Below are positions 50,852 through 60,639 of a DNA stretch of 64,000 nucleotides, piece after piece. Positions within the stretch are counted from its first letter, which is position 1; each line of letters starts with the position of its first letter. The DNA lies in the NCBI GenBank assembly GCA_029432775.1, contig JAROAZ010000022.1:47757-111756 (forward strand), written 5' to 3'. This DNA comes from Pontiellaceae bacterium B12227. Its GTDB lineage: Bacteria; Verrucomicrobiota; Kiritimatiellia; Kiritimatiellales; Pontiellaceae. The position numbers and the translations under genes are program-made. The notes beneath the pieces were generated by a model. The model was not told where the DNA came from. It ran no database searches and saw only the letters and a program-made list of their open reading frames with translations.

Positions 50852-52606
50852 TCAGCGGGCTTGTTTACTTATCAGAATATTTTCCTGACGAGCCCGCAGG
50901 ATCTCTTTATTGGTCCACACGCCGAACGGATCCCGGTAAGGAAGCCCGCGGGTGGTCTCGCGGATCATTCTGATTTCATGGCCGGGCAGGGGGAGTTCAA
51001 TATTCTCTTCACGCAGGGCCGCCAGAGTTCCGCCACGCTGCCGCCCGACCGGATCGGTTTCGCCCACAGAAAATCCCGCTTCCATCAGTCCGGCCCGTAC
51101 CGGGATCGCGGCACAATAGGTCAACAGAACGGCGTCGGGTTTCATGACGCGTTTAAGCTTTTTGAAAAAATCGACCGTCCAGAGTTCAGCGTTGCGCTGG
51201 GTGGAAAAGGCATCGAGGAAGACGAGGTCAAAGGCTTCAGGTTTTAATTTGGTGATGGTGTGACGCGCATCCCCCCAGAGAATCCGGATTGCCGATTGTT
51301 GATTGTCGATGGCCGATTGGGTCTCGTAGAGGTCTGCGAGAATTTTTTTCCAATCATTGGAATCGGTTTCCAGAGTCTGGATAGTTGATGCGGCGGTACC
51401 CACCACCCGCCGATCCATTTCTAAAGCGGTAACGGACAGCGGGTTCATTGAGTTTCGAGCAGATTCGAGGGCGGAAAGGCTGTTATATCCGAGTCCGAAG
51501 CAGACGTCCAGAAGGGCAACTCCGCCTTGAGTAAGCCGCTCCTTGAGTTTTCCCGGAACGAGGTATTTTTCTGTCGCTTCCAACCGCGCGCCGGCGGGTG
51601 TGTGATAGTGTTCTTTATAGTCTTCGTTCCAGAACGTAACAGAACCGTCGTCCGTCTCGACCGTTCGCAAACGGCTCCCGGTTTCCCCTTCACCCGTTCT
51701 CCCGTTCCCAACGAGGTCCCCCTGTTTCCATTCCCGGCAGGTCATCTGCTGGATGACATAATCTTTAAACTGGCCCTTGGCCATGTGCCATTTCGGGGCA
51801 ATCAGCTCTTCGTCAAGGGTGTCGGTGGTCAGACGCATGATGGGAATATGCGACGGCATGCGGCGGATAAAATCCATCAGATACTCTGCAAAATCATGCT
51901 CCATCAAAACGGGGAGAGGCGTCAGCGCATGTTCCAGTGCGAGGGTGGTTCCTTTTTCAATATGAAGGTTATGGATCTTCACCGCATCAATCGGCAGGGC
52001 CGCAATCGTATCGGCGGTCTTTTGAAAATCCTCCGCCGTTTCACCCGGAAGTCCGAGAATGGCATGAACAGCCACTTTGATGCCGAGCGCATGCAGTTTT
52101 TTAATGGCTTCCTCGCTGGAAGACCAGTCGTGTCCTCGGTTCACCCGTTCGAGGGTTCGGTCATGCACGGTCTGCACGCCCAGTTCCACCCAGACTTCGA
52201 TGTGTTTGTTCAGTTCCACCAGGAAATCATAGGCCTGGGGCGTCAGGCAGTCGGGGCGTGTGCCGATGCTGACGGCAGTGAAATCGAACGAATCCAACAG
52301 ATCGAGATACATTGGTTGCTGGTTTTTGCCGAAGGTCGCAGAAAAAGCCTGGATATAGGCCATATACTTTTTGGCGCCGTAGCGGTCGCGCGCAAAGCGG
52401 ATCGCCTCCCGCATTTGCTCTTCCACGGACCCTTTCCCGATGGTTTGCACGGCCGCGGAGCCGCGAACATTGCAGAAGGTGCAGCCGCCGGAGCCATCGG
52501 CTTCGCGGTTGGGGCAGCCGAGGTCGAAATCGATCGGAACCCGGAAAAGCGGGGCACCATACCGGTCTTTCATGTACTCTTTATATTGCAGATAGGGGGT
52601 GTTCAT
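50852..52606 (-). CDS. Radical-SAM (TIGR01212/YtqA) fused to MnmC-type methyltransferase domain
   Basis: 584 aa from ATG 52604-52606 (MNTPYLQYKEYMKDRYG). Residues ~1-330 are a TIGR01212 radical-SAM protein: FDLGCPNREADGSGGCTFCN supplies the cluster cysteines, followed by YIQAFSATFG, VSIGTRPDCL, WVELGVQTVHDRTLERVNRGHD and KVAVHAILGLPGET. From ~380 the MnmC1/MnmD (DUF752) methyltransferase: SVTFWNEDYKEHYHTPAGARLE, LDVCFGLGYNSLSAL, FLDAFSTQRNAELWT. YtqA (MnmL) and its partner methylase MnmM act in the last steps of mnm5s2U wobble-uridine synthesis in Gram-positives. The fusion would join both steps in one chain. A linker (QSAIDNQQSAIR) is encoded by short CAATCGGC repeats. Confidence 0.85.
   Translation of the reverse strand: MNTPYLQYKEYMKDRYGAPLFRVPIDFDLGCPNREADGSGGCTFCNVRGSAAVQTIGKGSVEEQMREAIRFARDRYGAKKYMAYIQAFSATFGKNQQPMYLDLLDSFDFTAVSIGTRPDCLTPQAYDFLVELNKHIEVWVELGVQTVHDRTLERVNRGHDWSSSEEAIKKLHALGIKVAVHAILGLPGETAEDFQKTADTIAALPIDAVKIHNLHIEKGTTLALEHALTPLPVLMEHDFAEYLMDFIRRMPSHIPIMRLTTDTLDEELIAPKWHMAKGQFKDYVIQQMTCREWKQGDLVGNGRTGEGETGSRLRTVETDDGSVTFWNEDYKEHYHTPAGARLEATEKYLVPGKLKERLTQGGVALLDVCFGLGYNSLSALESARNSMNPLSVTALEMDRRVVGTAASTIQTLETDSNDWKKILADLYETQSAIDNQQSAIRILWGDARHTITKLKPEAFDLVFLDAFSTQRNAELWTVDFFKKLKRVMKPDAVLLTYCAAIPVRAGLMEAGFSVGETDPVGRQRGGTLAALREENIELPLPGHEIRMIRETTRGLPYRDPFGVWTNKEILRARQENILISKQAR
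51348..51382. repeat. Closely spaced palindrome pair in the radical-SAM/MnmC fusion gene
   Basis: Exact copy (spacer ATCAT) and one-mismatch copy (spacer GAGTC) are 20 bp apart, in the variable stretch of the methyltransferase domain. Confidence 0.8.
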
Positions 52607-52785
52607 TGCGGGCGAGGTTTGCGTATTTGATGATTTCACGTCAAGTGGTAGTAACTGATATATAGGATTCCGCACGACCGGTCCGGTGCAATAGTTTACA
52701 AAACCGCTGTACTCGGAAGCAATTTTCTGGGAGTCATTTAGGGCTAATCGGAACAACAACAATTTAAAGAAAAGGGGCGAGAAAA

Positions 52786-53619
52786 ATGATCGCACTGATT
52801 ATATCACTCATTATTGCAATTTCAATCAGCGGAACGTGCATCGCGACCGGCGTGAAAAGCGGAACCATTGCCTATGGAATCCTGGGCTTTATTATCTCGC
52901 AGATTCTCATCAGTCTGCTGATGCGCAAAAAGTATAAAGCGTTGAATGCCGAGATGCAGGAATTAATGGAAAAGGGGCAAAAGCGCCTGAACCACAAAAT
53001 TAATCAGTTCCAGCAGAAACCCGGCGGCAACCCGAAGCTGATTCAGCAGCAGGTGACGCGGGACCAGCATGAACTCTTTAAAACAGCACTTGAATTCACC
53101 AAGCGGTTCGAAGCCTATAAAAAGTGGAACCTGTTAATGAGCAAGCAGATTGCAACGATGCGCCTGCAGTTTTTGTATCAGCTGAAAGAGTTCGATCAGG
53201 TTGATGAAATCTTCGCGAAAAACTTTCTGACCGGACCGGTACTCTCGGATCCCATGCTGGTGGCCATGAAAATGGCGCGACAGTATAAGGCGAAAGATTC
53301 CAAAGGGGCGGAAAAAACCTTTAAGCGTTATTCCCGCTGGTTCCGGCAGGACAGTGGCGCGTTACTTTTCGGCGTCATGTCCTGGATTCAGGTCAAAGGC
53401 GGCCAGGTTGAAGAGGCCCGCCAGCTACTGGCAAAAGCGAAAGACAAAATGTATAACGAAACCATTACCCGCAACTGGGAAATGCTATCGAACAATCGTC
53501 CGAAAAGCTTCTCCAATGCCGGTTTCGGCGATCAGTGGTACAGCCTCTATCTCGAAAACCCTCCTGCCCCCAAACAGCAGCGCGTCCGGGCCAATCAGAA
53601 AGGCCGCCGTCCGTTCTAG
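52786..53619 (+). CDS. Membrane-anchored helical (TPR-like) hypothetical protein
   Basis: 277 aa. One or two N-terminal membrane helices (residues 1-22 and 28-45) are followed by a long alpha-helical, charged region (LNAEMQELMEKGQKRLNHKI...) and segments with TPR-like spacing (AMKMARQYKAKDSKGAEKTFKRYSRWF). The tail is basic (RVRANQKGRRPF). GGGGCGAG precedes ATG 52786. It is divergent from the fusion gene by 179 bases. No family recognised. Confidence 0.7.
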   Translation: MIALIISLIIAISISGTCIATGVKSGTIAYGILGFIISQILISLLMRKKYKALNAEMQELMEKGQKRLNHKINQFQQKPGGNPKLIQQQVTRDQHELFKTALEFTKRFEAYKKWNLLMSKQIATMRLQFLYQLKEFDQVDEIFAKNFLTGPVLSDPMLVAMKMARQYKAKDSKGAEKTFKRYSRWFRQDSGALLFGVMSWIQVKGGQVEEARQLLAKAKDKMYNETITRNWEMLSNNRPKSFSNAGFGDQWYSLYLENPPAPKQQRVRANQKGRRPF

Positions 53620-53864
53620 CCGGCGGTGAACCTCGGTTCAGCTACCATTCGAAATATTTAATCGGCAGGTATGGCAAAATAGAACATATCCCTGCCGCAT
53701 TCCCCTCTATTCTTCCTGCTCCATTTTGTGTCAGCCTCTCTGAAGCCTGAAACGGAATCCGCATGATGTACTCTGCGGACATCGGTTTTCCGTTTTGCCC
53801 GATGGCGGTGCCGTGGGCGTGTGAACGCATTGCTCACGGATGGAAAACGAATTTGGAGAACGGG

Positions 53865-55262
53865 ATGAAAAAAAGAATGGTCGCGGTTTTCGCGCTGGCA
53901 TGTTGCACCGTGATGCTGGCGGGAGGACGTCCGCCGTTGGAGAAGCCGAATATCGTGCTGCTGTTTGTGGACGATTTGGGGTGGAATAATCTGGGGTTTC
54001 GCAATCCCGACCTGTTTGAAACGCCGAACATTGACCAGCTGGCAAAGGATGGGATCGATTTCCAGCAATGCTATGTGGCCGGTCCGGTCTGCAGTCCGAG
54101 CCGGGCCACATTACTGACGGGCAAACATCCGGCGCGGCTCAAGATGGTCCGGCATGTTCGAACGGATACCAAAAAAGGGGTTCAGCTGATTTATGATGAC
54201 CAGGGCCGGCCCTCCCATCATATTCTGCCAACCGATCCCGCGCAGTTTCCCAGTAAAAACCGGGTGGACCTGGAGCATGTTTCCTACGCCCGGGCGTTGA
54301 AAAAGCAGGGCTACTATAATCTGTTTCTCGGCAAGTGGCATATCGGCGAAAAAGGATTTTATCCGGTGGACCATGGGTTTGACCGACAGATCGGAACCAC
54401 AGACCACGGTGCGCCTAAAAACTATTATCCCGACTACTTCAAAGATACGGATATTCTGGATGAGAAAGACGCCGGAAAATACCTGACTGACCGCCTGACC
54501 GATGAGCTGGTTGGTTTTATCCATGACTGGGATGAGCCGCAGCCGCTGATGGTATCGATGTGGTACTACAACGTTCATTCTCCAAACATTGGAAGAAAGG
54601 ATCTGCTTCCGCATTTTGAAAACCGGGCAGGCCTCCGGGAAGAGCCGAAGAGGGTGCAGTTTGCCGCGCAGGTGATGGCCATGGATGAGTCAGTCGGACG
54701 CGTGCGTGCCGCACTGAAAGAAAAGGGCATGGATAAGAATACCGTCATCCTGTTCACCTCGGATCAGGGCAGTTTATATGAGTGGGCGCCGTATCGCGGC
54801 GGTAAGCGCATAGACACCCTCTGCGAGGGCGGCGCGCGGGTTCCGTTCATTGTCAGCTGGCCGGGCGTTGCAAAAGCCGGCGGCCGGAACAACAGTATTG
54901 TTCAGACCACCGATATCTTTCCGACACTGGTTGAACTCACCGGCGGAAATCCTTCCAACTATGACGACCTTGATGGTGTGTCGCTCGTATCCACCATCAA
55001 AAATAACAGCACGCTGAAACGCGCTGAGCCCATTTATGGATATCGGGCGTATGAAGATCTCTATGCTTCGGTTCGCGAGGGCGACTGGAAGCTGCTGGGC
55101 TACCGCGACGGGCGGACCAGCCTATATAATTTAAAGAACGACCGGGTGGAACAAGACGATCTCGCGATGAAGCATCCGGAAAAAGTCAGGGAGCTGGTCG
55201 AAAAGCTCCGGGCCTGGGAAGTTGAAATGGGCGTCGAAGCATATTCAGGATTTAAGAAATAG
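53865..55262 (+). CDS. Secreted type I sulfatase
   Basis: 465 aa from ATG 53865, preceded by GGAG; the frame opens earlier without signal. A Sec signal peptide (MKKRMVAVFALACCTVMLAGG) leads into the sulfatase fold: the metal-binding Asp pair in LLFVDDLGW (36-37), and the formylglycine motif CSPSRATLLTGKHPAR with Cys76, GKWHIGEKG, FTSDQGS. It hydrolyses sulfate esters in the periplasm or outside; the glycan is not readable. It leads a plus-strand operon: sulfatase, frameshifted GH110, sulfatase. Confidence 0.93.
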   Translation: MKKRMVAVFALACCTVMLAGGRPPLEKPNIVLLFVDDLGWNNLGFRNPDLFETPNIDQLAKDGIDFQQCYVAGPVCSPSRATLLTGKHPARLKMVRHVRTDTKKGVQLIYDDQGRPSHHILPTDPAQFPSKNRVDLEHVSYARALKKQGYYNLFLGKWHIGEKGFYPVDHGFDRQIGTTDHGAPKNYYPDYFKDTDILDEKDAGKYLTDRLTDELVGFIHDWDEPQPLMVSMWYYNVHSPNIGRKDLLPHFENRAGLREEPKRVQFAAQVMAMDESVGRVRAALKEKGMDKNTVILFTSDQGSLYEWAPYRGGKRIDTLCEGGARVPFIVSWPGVAKAGGRNNSIVQTTDIFPTLVELTGGNPSNYDDLDGVSLVSTIKNNSTLKRAEPIYGYRAYEDLYASVREGDWKLLGYRDGRTSLYNLKNDRVEQDDLAMKHPEKVRELVEKLRAWEVEMGVEAYSGFKK

Positions 55263-55271
55263 GGGAATAGA

Positions 55272-57079
55272 ATGAAAAAGTTAATGCTGTCTCTATGGTT
55301 GTTTTCTGCTGCCTGCGTGCAGGCAGGGGTGGTGAATGTGGCCAACCATGGAATTGTTCCGGGGAAAGATGCGAGCGGGCAGGTCAACCGGCTTCTCCAA
55401 TCATTGGAAGGTAAGAAGGGGGTGACGCTCTCATTCCCGAGGGGACCTATGTGTTCAAACCTGAAAAGGCCGTCGAAAAATACCGCGCGGTTACCAACCA
55501 CGATAACAGCCTGAAGCGGTTGGCATTTCCTGTGTTCGGGTTTGAAGATTTCACGATCGACGGGAACGGTTCAACCTTCATGTTTCATGGACGCATCTGC
55601 CCGGTCACACTGGAAGGCTGCAAAGGCGTCACGCTGAAAAACTTCAGCATCGACTGGGATACTCCGTTTCACCACGAGCTACGTGTCGTGGAAAGCGACC
55701 CCGACAAAAACTCATTTATTGCCGAGATTTTTCCCATGAAATACGGTTTCGAGATCAAAGACGAGCAGCTGATCCTGAATCACTATAACTGGCAGAATCC
55801 GATTGGTCAGAATGTGGCGTTCGACTCAAAAACACAGGCCCCGGTGTATATGACGCGTAACTACGGACTCAGCCAGAAAAAGAAAAAAGGTAAGGTCTTG
55901 AAGGTCGGTGAAAACCGCGTGTTGATGGAAAAGACCACAAAAGTCGCACCGCCCGTCGGAACGGTTTTAACGGCCTATGGCCCGTCGCCCGGGTTTAACC
56001 GCCTGGCCCAGGCCATCCACGCCTCCAACTCAAGCGACATACACATTGAAAACGTCACCGTCTATGCGGCCGCCGGCATGGCGCTCATCGCCGAGCGCTG
56101 CGATACGATCAGTCTGGACGGTTTTGTGGTGACTTCCACCGAAGAACGCTCGCTGGCGACCCGTGCCGACGCCACGCATTTTCTCGGCTGTAAAGGGCTG
56201 ATCAGAATGGAAAACTGCCGGTTGGAACACATGGCCGACGACGGCATCAATGTGCATGGGGCCTATATCAAAGTAGAGGAATACAAAGGCAATCATACCT
56301 TCCTCTGCGCCATCAGCCATACGCAACAGAAAGGGCTGATCTTCTGTGAACCCGGTGACCGGATCATGATCACCTCGCGCGAAACGGTACTTCCAATCTT
56401 TGAAACCACCGTGAAAGCCGTGAAGATTCTGGATGAAGAGTTCCTTGAAATCACGGTTGCCGAAATTCCGGACCCCATGCCGAAGGGATTGCTGTCCATG
56501 GAAAACCTGACGTGGTATCCGGACGTGATTATGAAAAACAATATCATCCGTAACAACCGCGCCCGCAGTGCGCTCATCACGACGAAGGGCGATGTGCTGA
56601 TTGAAGGTAACTATTTCTCCTCGCAGATGCATGGAATTCTGATCGAAGGCGATAATAAGTCGTGGTACGAATCGGGCGGGGTCCGCAATGTCGTGATCAA
56701 TAACAATGTATTTGAAAACATCGGTTACGGCTCCGGCGCAGGCTATCCACTGTATGCGGCCCCTCTGTTTCTGCCGGAGCAGAGGTTAGGCGACGATCAG
56801 TATCACTGGAACGTACGCTTTACGAATAACAAACTGAAGAGCTTTAACGGGCTGCTGGCTCATGCGATGTCGGTGAAAGGGCTGGTCATCAGTGGGAACA
56901 CCATTGAGCTGAGCAGGGACTACCCGACCGGGTCGGGCCTGCCCTCTGTCGAACTGGATTTCTGCAAAGATTCCATCATCGAAAACAACACCTTCACGGG
57001 CTTTGACTGGCCGATCCGTATTGAGCAGAAAGACAATTGCAGCAACGTATCGGTTAAGAAGAATAAGGGTATTAAATGA
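55272..57079 (+). pseudogene. GH110-like alpha-1,3-galactosidase with a frameshift
   Basis: Two overlapping frames make one protein. The first (55272-55514) gives a signal peptide and VVNVANHGIVPGKDASGQVN. The second carries EGTYVFKPEKAVEKY from near 55440, then NHDNSLKRLAFPVFGFEDF, TIDGNGSTFMFHGRI and beta-helix repeats to 57079. Near 55436-55444 the DNA reads TTCCCGAGGGGACC where FPEGTYVF needs one more base; restoring it joins the frames. GH110 enzymes remove alpha-1,3-linked galactose, including from sulfated algal galactans. Its place between two sulfatases fits such a substrate. It is either a recent pseudogene, a programmed shift, or a sequencing error in a G-run. A near-palindrome (55395-55409) is 30 bases before the break. 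Confidence 0.8.
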
Positions 57080-58593
57080 TGAATACCAAACTGCTGTTTG
57101 CCTGTTTACTGTTTGGGGGCGTTGCCCAGGCGGAACCCATGCCCAATGTGGTCCTGATCTTAGCCGACGATCTGGGGGCGGGTATGCTCGGCTGTTACGG
57201 CCAGGAAATCATCTCTACGCCGCATATTGATCGTCTGGCGGCGGAGGGCATGAAGTTCAATAACTATTACGGCGCCACGTTCTGTGCACCGTCGCGCTGG
57301 GCGCTGGCAACCGGCATGCATGATGGGCGGATGGGCGGATGGGACTACAACCGGGCCGGACTTCCGATCCTCCGCGACTCCGGAAAAATTACCGAAGCGG
57401 AATATCAGAAGCGTTTCGAGCAGATGAAAAAGGATGCGCTTGCAATTCCTCCCGAGGAAGTATTTCTGGGGCAGATCGGCCAGCAGGCCGGATACAAAAC
57501 GGCGCAGTTCGGCAAGCTTGATCGCGGATTCCTGACCTGGCATGAACGGGTCAAACGCTATGGCTGGGACTATTATGACGGCTTCTACGATCATCAGCGC
57601 TGCCACGGGTTTTATCCGCCGTATCTCTGGCGCAATGGAGAGCGCTATGACCTGCCGGGCAACACCGATCCGGCGTGTGGAAAATATCTGGAACAGGGCA
57701 ACCTCCCGGCCGGAAGCGGCGGGAAGACCCATTCGCAGATCGTCATGATTGAAGCGGTCCTGAAATATATCCGCGAGCATAAGGACGAGCCGTTCTTCCT
57801 GTATCATCCGACCCAGCTTCCGCATGGCGAATTGGGGTTACCTTCCATCCATCCGGATTTTGAAAAAGATGACCGGCTCACCTATGAAGAAAAGAAATAT
57901 GCATCCATGATCAAGATGCTCGATGACCACGTCGGCCTGATTATGAATGAGTTGAAAGAACAGGGCATCGACCACAATACCATGGTGTTGTTTACATCCG
58001 ATAACGGCCACTGCGCCTACTACAGCAATGTGTATAATGGCTTTAAAAAACAGCAATTGCCGGACGGTACGGCCTTTGATCTGGAGAATCATAAATGGCG
58101 CAGTAACGGGGATGTCTTTAACGGCGGTGCCGGACTTGCCGGTGCTAAACGCAGCGGATTCCAGGGCGGCATTCTCTGTCCGATGTTTGTGCGCTGGCCC
58201 GGAAAGATTCAGCCCGGAACAGAGACCGATCTGCTCAGTACGCACTACGACTTTCTCGCAACGCTGGCCGATGTCGGCAATGTTCCTGTGCCGAAGGGGA
58301 AGGACAGTATCTCCTATCTTCCAACCCTGTTGGGGCAGCCGCAGAAACAAACCCATGATTATGTCATTTTCCAGAACAAGCGCACCTATATGGGCAGCAG
58401 CGCCGTCATCACCCGCGATGGATTTAAACTGCTGGAAATCGGAAAAAAGCGGGATCGGTATCAGCTCTATAATATCCTGCAGGACCAAATGGAAACCGAA
58501 GAACTTTCCGGAAAGTATCCTGAGAAAGTAGAAGAACTGAAACGCGTCCTGAAACGGGAAGTGGTTTCTGAACGTCCGGATCTGAATGGATAG
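57076..58593 (+). CDS. Secreted type I sulfatase
   Basis: 505 aa, overlapping the GH110 stop by four bases (ATGA), so the operon is translationally coupled. Signal peptide MMNTKLLFACLLFGGVAQA. VVLILADDLGAGMLGCYGQ holds the Asp pair; the formylglycine motif is CAPSRW at Cys70, with Ala in the second position as allowed. FTSDNGHCAYYSNV and GFQGGILCPMFVRWPG complete the fold. The sequence is only distantly like the other three sulfatases, so it probably acts on a different sulfate position. Confidence 0.93.
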   Translation: MMNTKLLFACLLFGGVAQAEPMPNVVLILADDLGAGMLGCYGQEIISTPHIDRLAAEGMKFNNYYGATFCAPSRWALATGMHDGRMGGWDYNRAGLPILRDSGKITEAEYQKRFEQMKKDALAIPPEEVFLGQIGQQAGYKTAQFGKLDRGFLTWHERVKRYGWDYYDGFYDHQRCHGFYPPYLWRNGERYDLPGNTDPACGKYLEQGNLPAGSGGKTHSQIVMIEAVLKYIREHKDEPFFLYHPTQLPHGELGLPSIHPDFEKDDRLTYEEKKYASMIKMLDDHVGLIMNELKEQGIDHNTMVLFTSDNGHCAYYSNVYNGFKKQQLPDGTAFDLENHKWRSNGDVFNGGAGLAGAKRSGFQGGILCPMFVRWPGKIQPGTETDLLSTHYDFLATLADVGNVPVPKGKDSISYLPTLLGQPQKQTHDYVIFQNKRTYMGSSAVITRDGFKLLEIGKKRDRYQLYNILQDQMETEELSGKYPEKVEELKRVLKREVVSERPDLNG

Positions 58594-58649
58594 ACGTGCG
58601 GCACCGTGCTGAGGCTGCCGGCAAATCCAGTTATACTGTCATCGGCTTC

Positions 58650-60521
58650 TTATTGCCTGGTGATTTTGATCCGGTCGACGATCAGATGGCCGGGGCCGCG
58701 CACGCCGACGATCAGCTGCCATTTTTTATTGGCGTTGGTCTTCAGCTCAACGGTTTCCGTTCCGGATTCGCCATCGGCGGCTTTCCAGGTCGTCATCTGT
58801 TTTTCGCCAGCCTTTTTGTCGCCCGTAAAGTTGGCGTAGAACTCACTCCTGGCGCCCAGACCTTTAGAGGTCCAGTTGATCGTCAGCTGATAGGTACTGT
58901 CCGGTTTAAAGCTGCCTTTCTTTACTTCAAGAGCGCGGTTCCAGGAATTGTCTTTGGCGCCCAGGGCTTTAATTTCAAACTGCCCGCCTGAGATGTTGCC
59001 GTCCGCATCCGTTAGCAGTTTGCCGGAAGCAACCGACGGTTCGTCTTCAGGGCCGGCGGTATATCGATAGTTTTTGGACTCAACGCCGGGATCTTTATAT
59101 TGTTGGATCTGGCGCTTGAGTTCTTTCATCATACGTTCGGCAACCGGGGCATATTCCGGGTTGGTAAACGCATTGACCAGTTCATCGGGGTCCGACTTGA
59201 GGTCAAAGAGCCAGGGGATATCCGTTGCGCAGATCACCAGTTTATAGCGACCGTCCACCAACGCCAGCCAGTTGCCTCCCGAGGAAGTGATATAGGTCAT
59301 GCGGCCGCTATCCACCTTTTGGGCTGAAGAAAGAAAGGCCTGCGCATCGTTCAATCCGTGGGAACCCGGAATGAGGGGCGATCCCATGAGGCCCAGCATC
59401 GTATTCCCGAAATCAACGTTTGTGTAGGCGGTGTTGATTACTTTTCCGGCCGGGATACCTTTCGGCCAGCGAATCACAAAAGGAATCTTGGCCGAGGTTT
59501 CGTAGGGCTGACCCTTGTTGTGCTTTTTGTGCTCACCCATCAGGTCGCCGTGGTCTGAGGTGAAGACGATAATGGTGTTGTCGGCCAGTTTGTTGGCTTC
59601 CAGCCATTGGAAAATACGCCCGACGTTATCGTCGATGCATTTGACCATGCCGAAATAGATCTGCATCTTTTTCTGATCCAGCTTCGTCACCACTTCTTTC
59701 CCGCCCTGAGCCCAGCCCGGCATGGTTTCGAGCGGCACTTCCATGGTGCGGGGGTGCTCAAAGTGCATGCCGTCGAACATCGTGTCGTAGGGGGGGCGCA
59801 CACTGTTCGGTCCATGAGGGTCCGGGATGGATACCATATGACAGAACGGCTTGTTTTTATCCCGTTCAAGGATTTCGAGGGTGCGGTCGGTCAAAAAGTC
59901 GGTGGTAAAGTTTTCGGGGGTACCCTGTTGGGATGAACTGAACTTTGCGGTTTGTTTTTCCGGCACCAGACCAATCACGGCGGGTTTGCCGTCGATATGG
60001 GTCATTCCTTTCCAATGCCCGCGGTTCATCATGTAGCGGTTGTCGGCAAAGCCGAATTTGCGCGCCGGTTGCCAGCCCGGTTTAGCATCGCCGTCGAGAT
60101 GCCATTTGCCGACATAGGAGGTGGCATATCCCTGATTCTCCAGAACGGATGCAAAGGTTTTCAGCCCGTCGTGCAGGGGTAGGTCATTTTTCGGGGAGCC
60201 GGTATGGTGGGGATAGAGTCCGGTCACCATCGCCGCGCGGGAAGGGGTGCAGACGGGAGAGGCGGCAAAATAGCTGGTGCAGATCGCCCCTTCATGGGCC
60301 AGCCGGTCAATGTGCGGGGTGTCCACCTTCACGCCTTTGCCCCAGACATAGGCCTGATCCTCGCTCAACAGTTCGCGGTAACAGCCCAGCGTCCGGAAAT
60401 TATGCTCATCGGTATGAATGATCAGCAGGTTGGGCTTTTTAGCCTTGGCAGCCAGCGTGCCGGAGGCTGCAGAAGTCACTGCGGCTCCGGTCAGGATCTT
60501 TGAAAAATTACGTCTGTTCAT
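58650..60521 (-). CDS. Tat-exported type I sulfatase with C-terminal beta domain
   Basis: 623 aa from ATG 60519-60521, with GGGGAG before it. The N-terminus MNRRNFSKILTGAAVTSAA is a twin-arginine (Tat) signal, so it is folded before export. The Asp is in HTDEHNFRTLGCYRE, the formylglycine motif is CTPSRAAMVTGLYP (Cys91), and FTSDHGDLMGEH follows. Residues ~500-623 form an extra beta-sandwich-like domain (QLTINWTSKGLGARSEFYANF), perhaps glycan-binding. It is close to the sulfatase at 61549-63015 over the first 480 residues. An exact palindrome (59598-59612) encodes FQWLE. Confidence 0.93.
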   Translation of the reverse strand: MNRRNFSKILTGAAVTSAASGTLAAKAKKPNLLIIHTDEHNFRTLGCYRELLSEDQAYVWGKGVKVDTPHIDRLAHEGAICTSYFAASPVCTPSRAAMVTGLYPHHTGSPKNDLPLHDGLKTFASVLENQGYATSYVGKWHLDGDAKPGWQPARKFGFADNRYMMNRGHWKGMTHIDGKPAVIGLVPEKQTAKFSSSQQGTPENFTTDFLTDRTLEILERDKNKPFCHMVSIPDPHGPNSVRPPYDTMFDGMHFEHPRTMEVPLETMPGWAQGGKEVVTKLDQKKMQIYFGMVKCIDDNVGRIFQWLEANKLADNTIIVFTSDHGDLMGEHKKHNKGQPYETSAKIPFVIRWPKGIPAGKVINTAYTNVDFGNTMLGLMGSPLIPGSHGLNDAQAFLSSAQKVDSGRMTYITSSGGNWLALVDGRYKLVICATDIPWLFDLKSDPDELVNAFTNPEYAPVAERMMKELKRQIQQYKDPGVESKNYRYTAGPEDEPSVASGKLLTDADGNISGGQFEIKALGAKDNSWNRALEVKKGSFKPDSTYQLTINWTSKGLGARSEFYANFTGDKKAGEKQMTTWKAADGESGTETVELKTNANKKWQLIVGVRGPGHLIVDRIKITRQ

Positions 60522-60639
60522 GGTACTCCCCGGATAGTTATACTGAATCAACGATGCAAGGTACCAAAACTGGACGGTATTCGTACTGCCCAAAAGGATA
60601 TGTTCTGAGGTGCCCTCCGACTCGCTGGGATTGAGCGGT

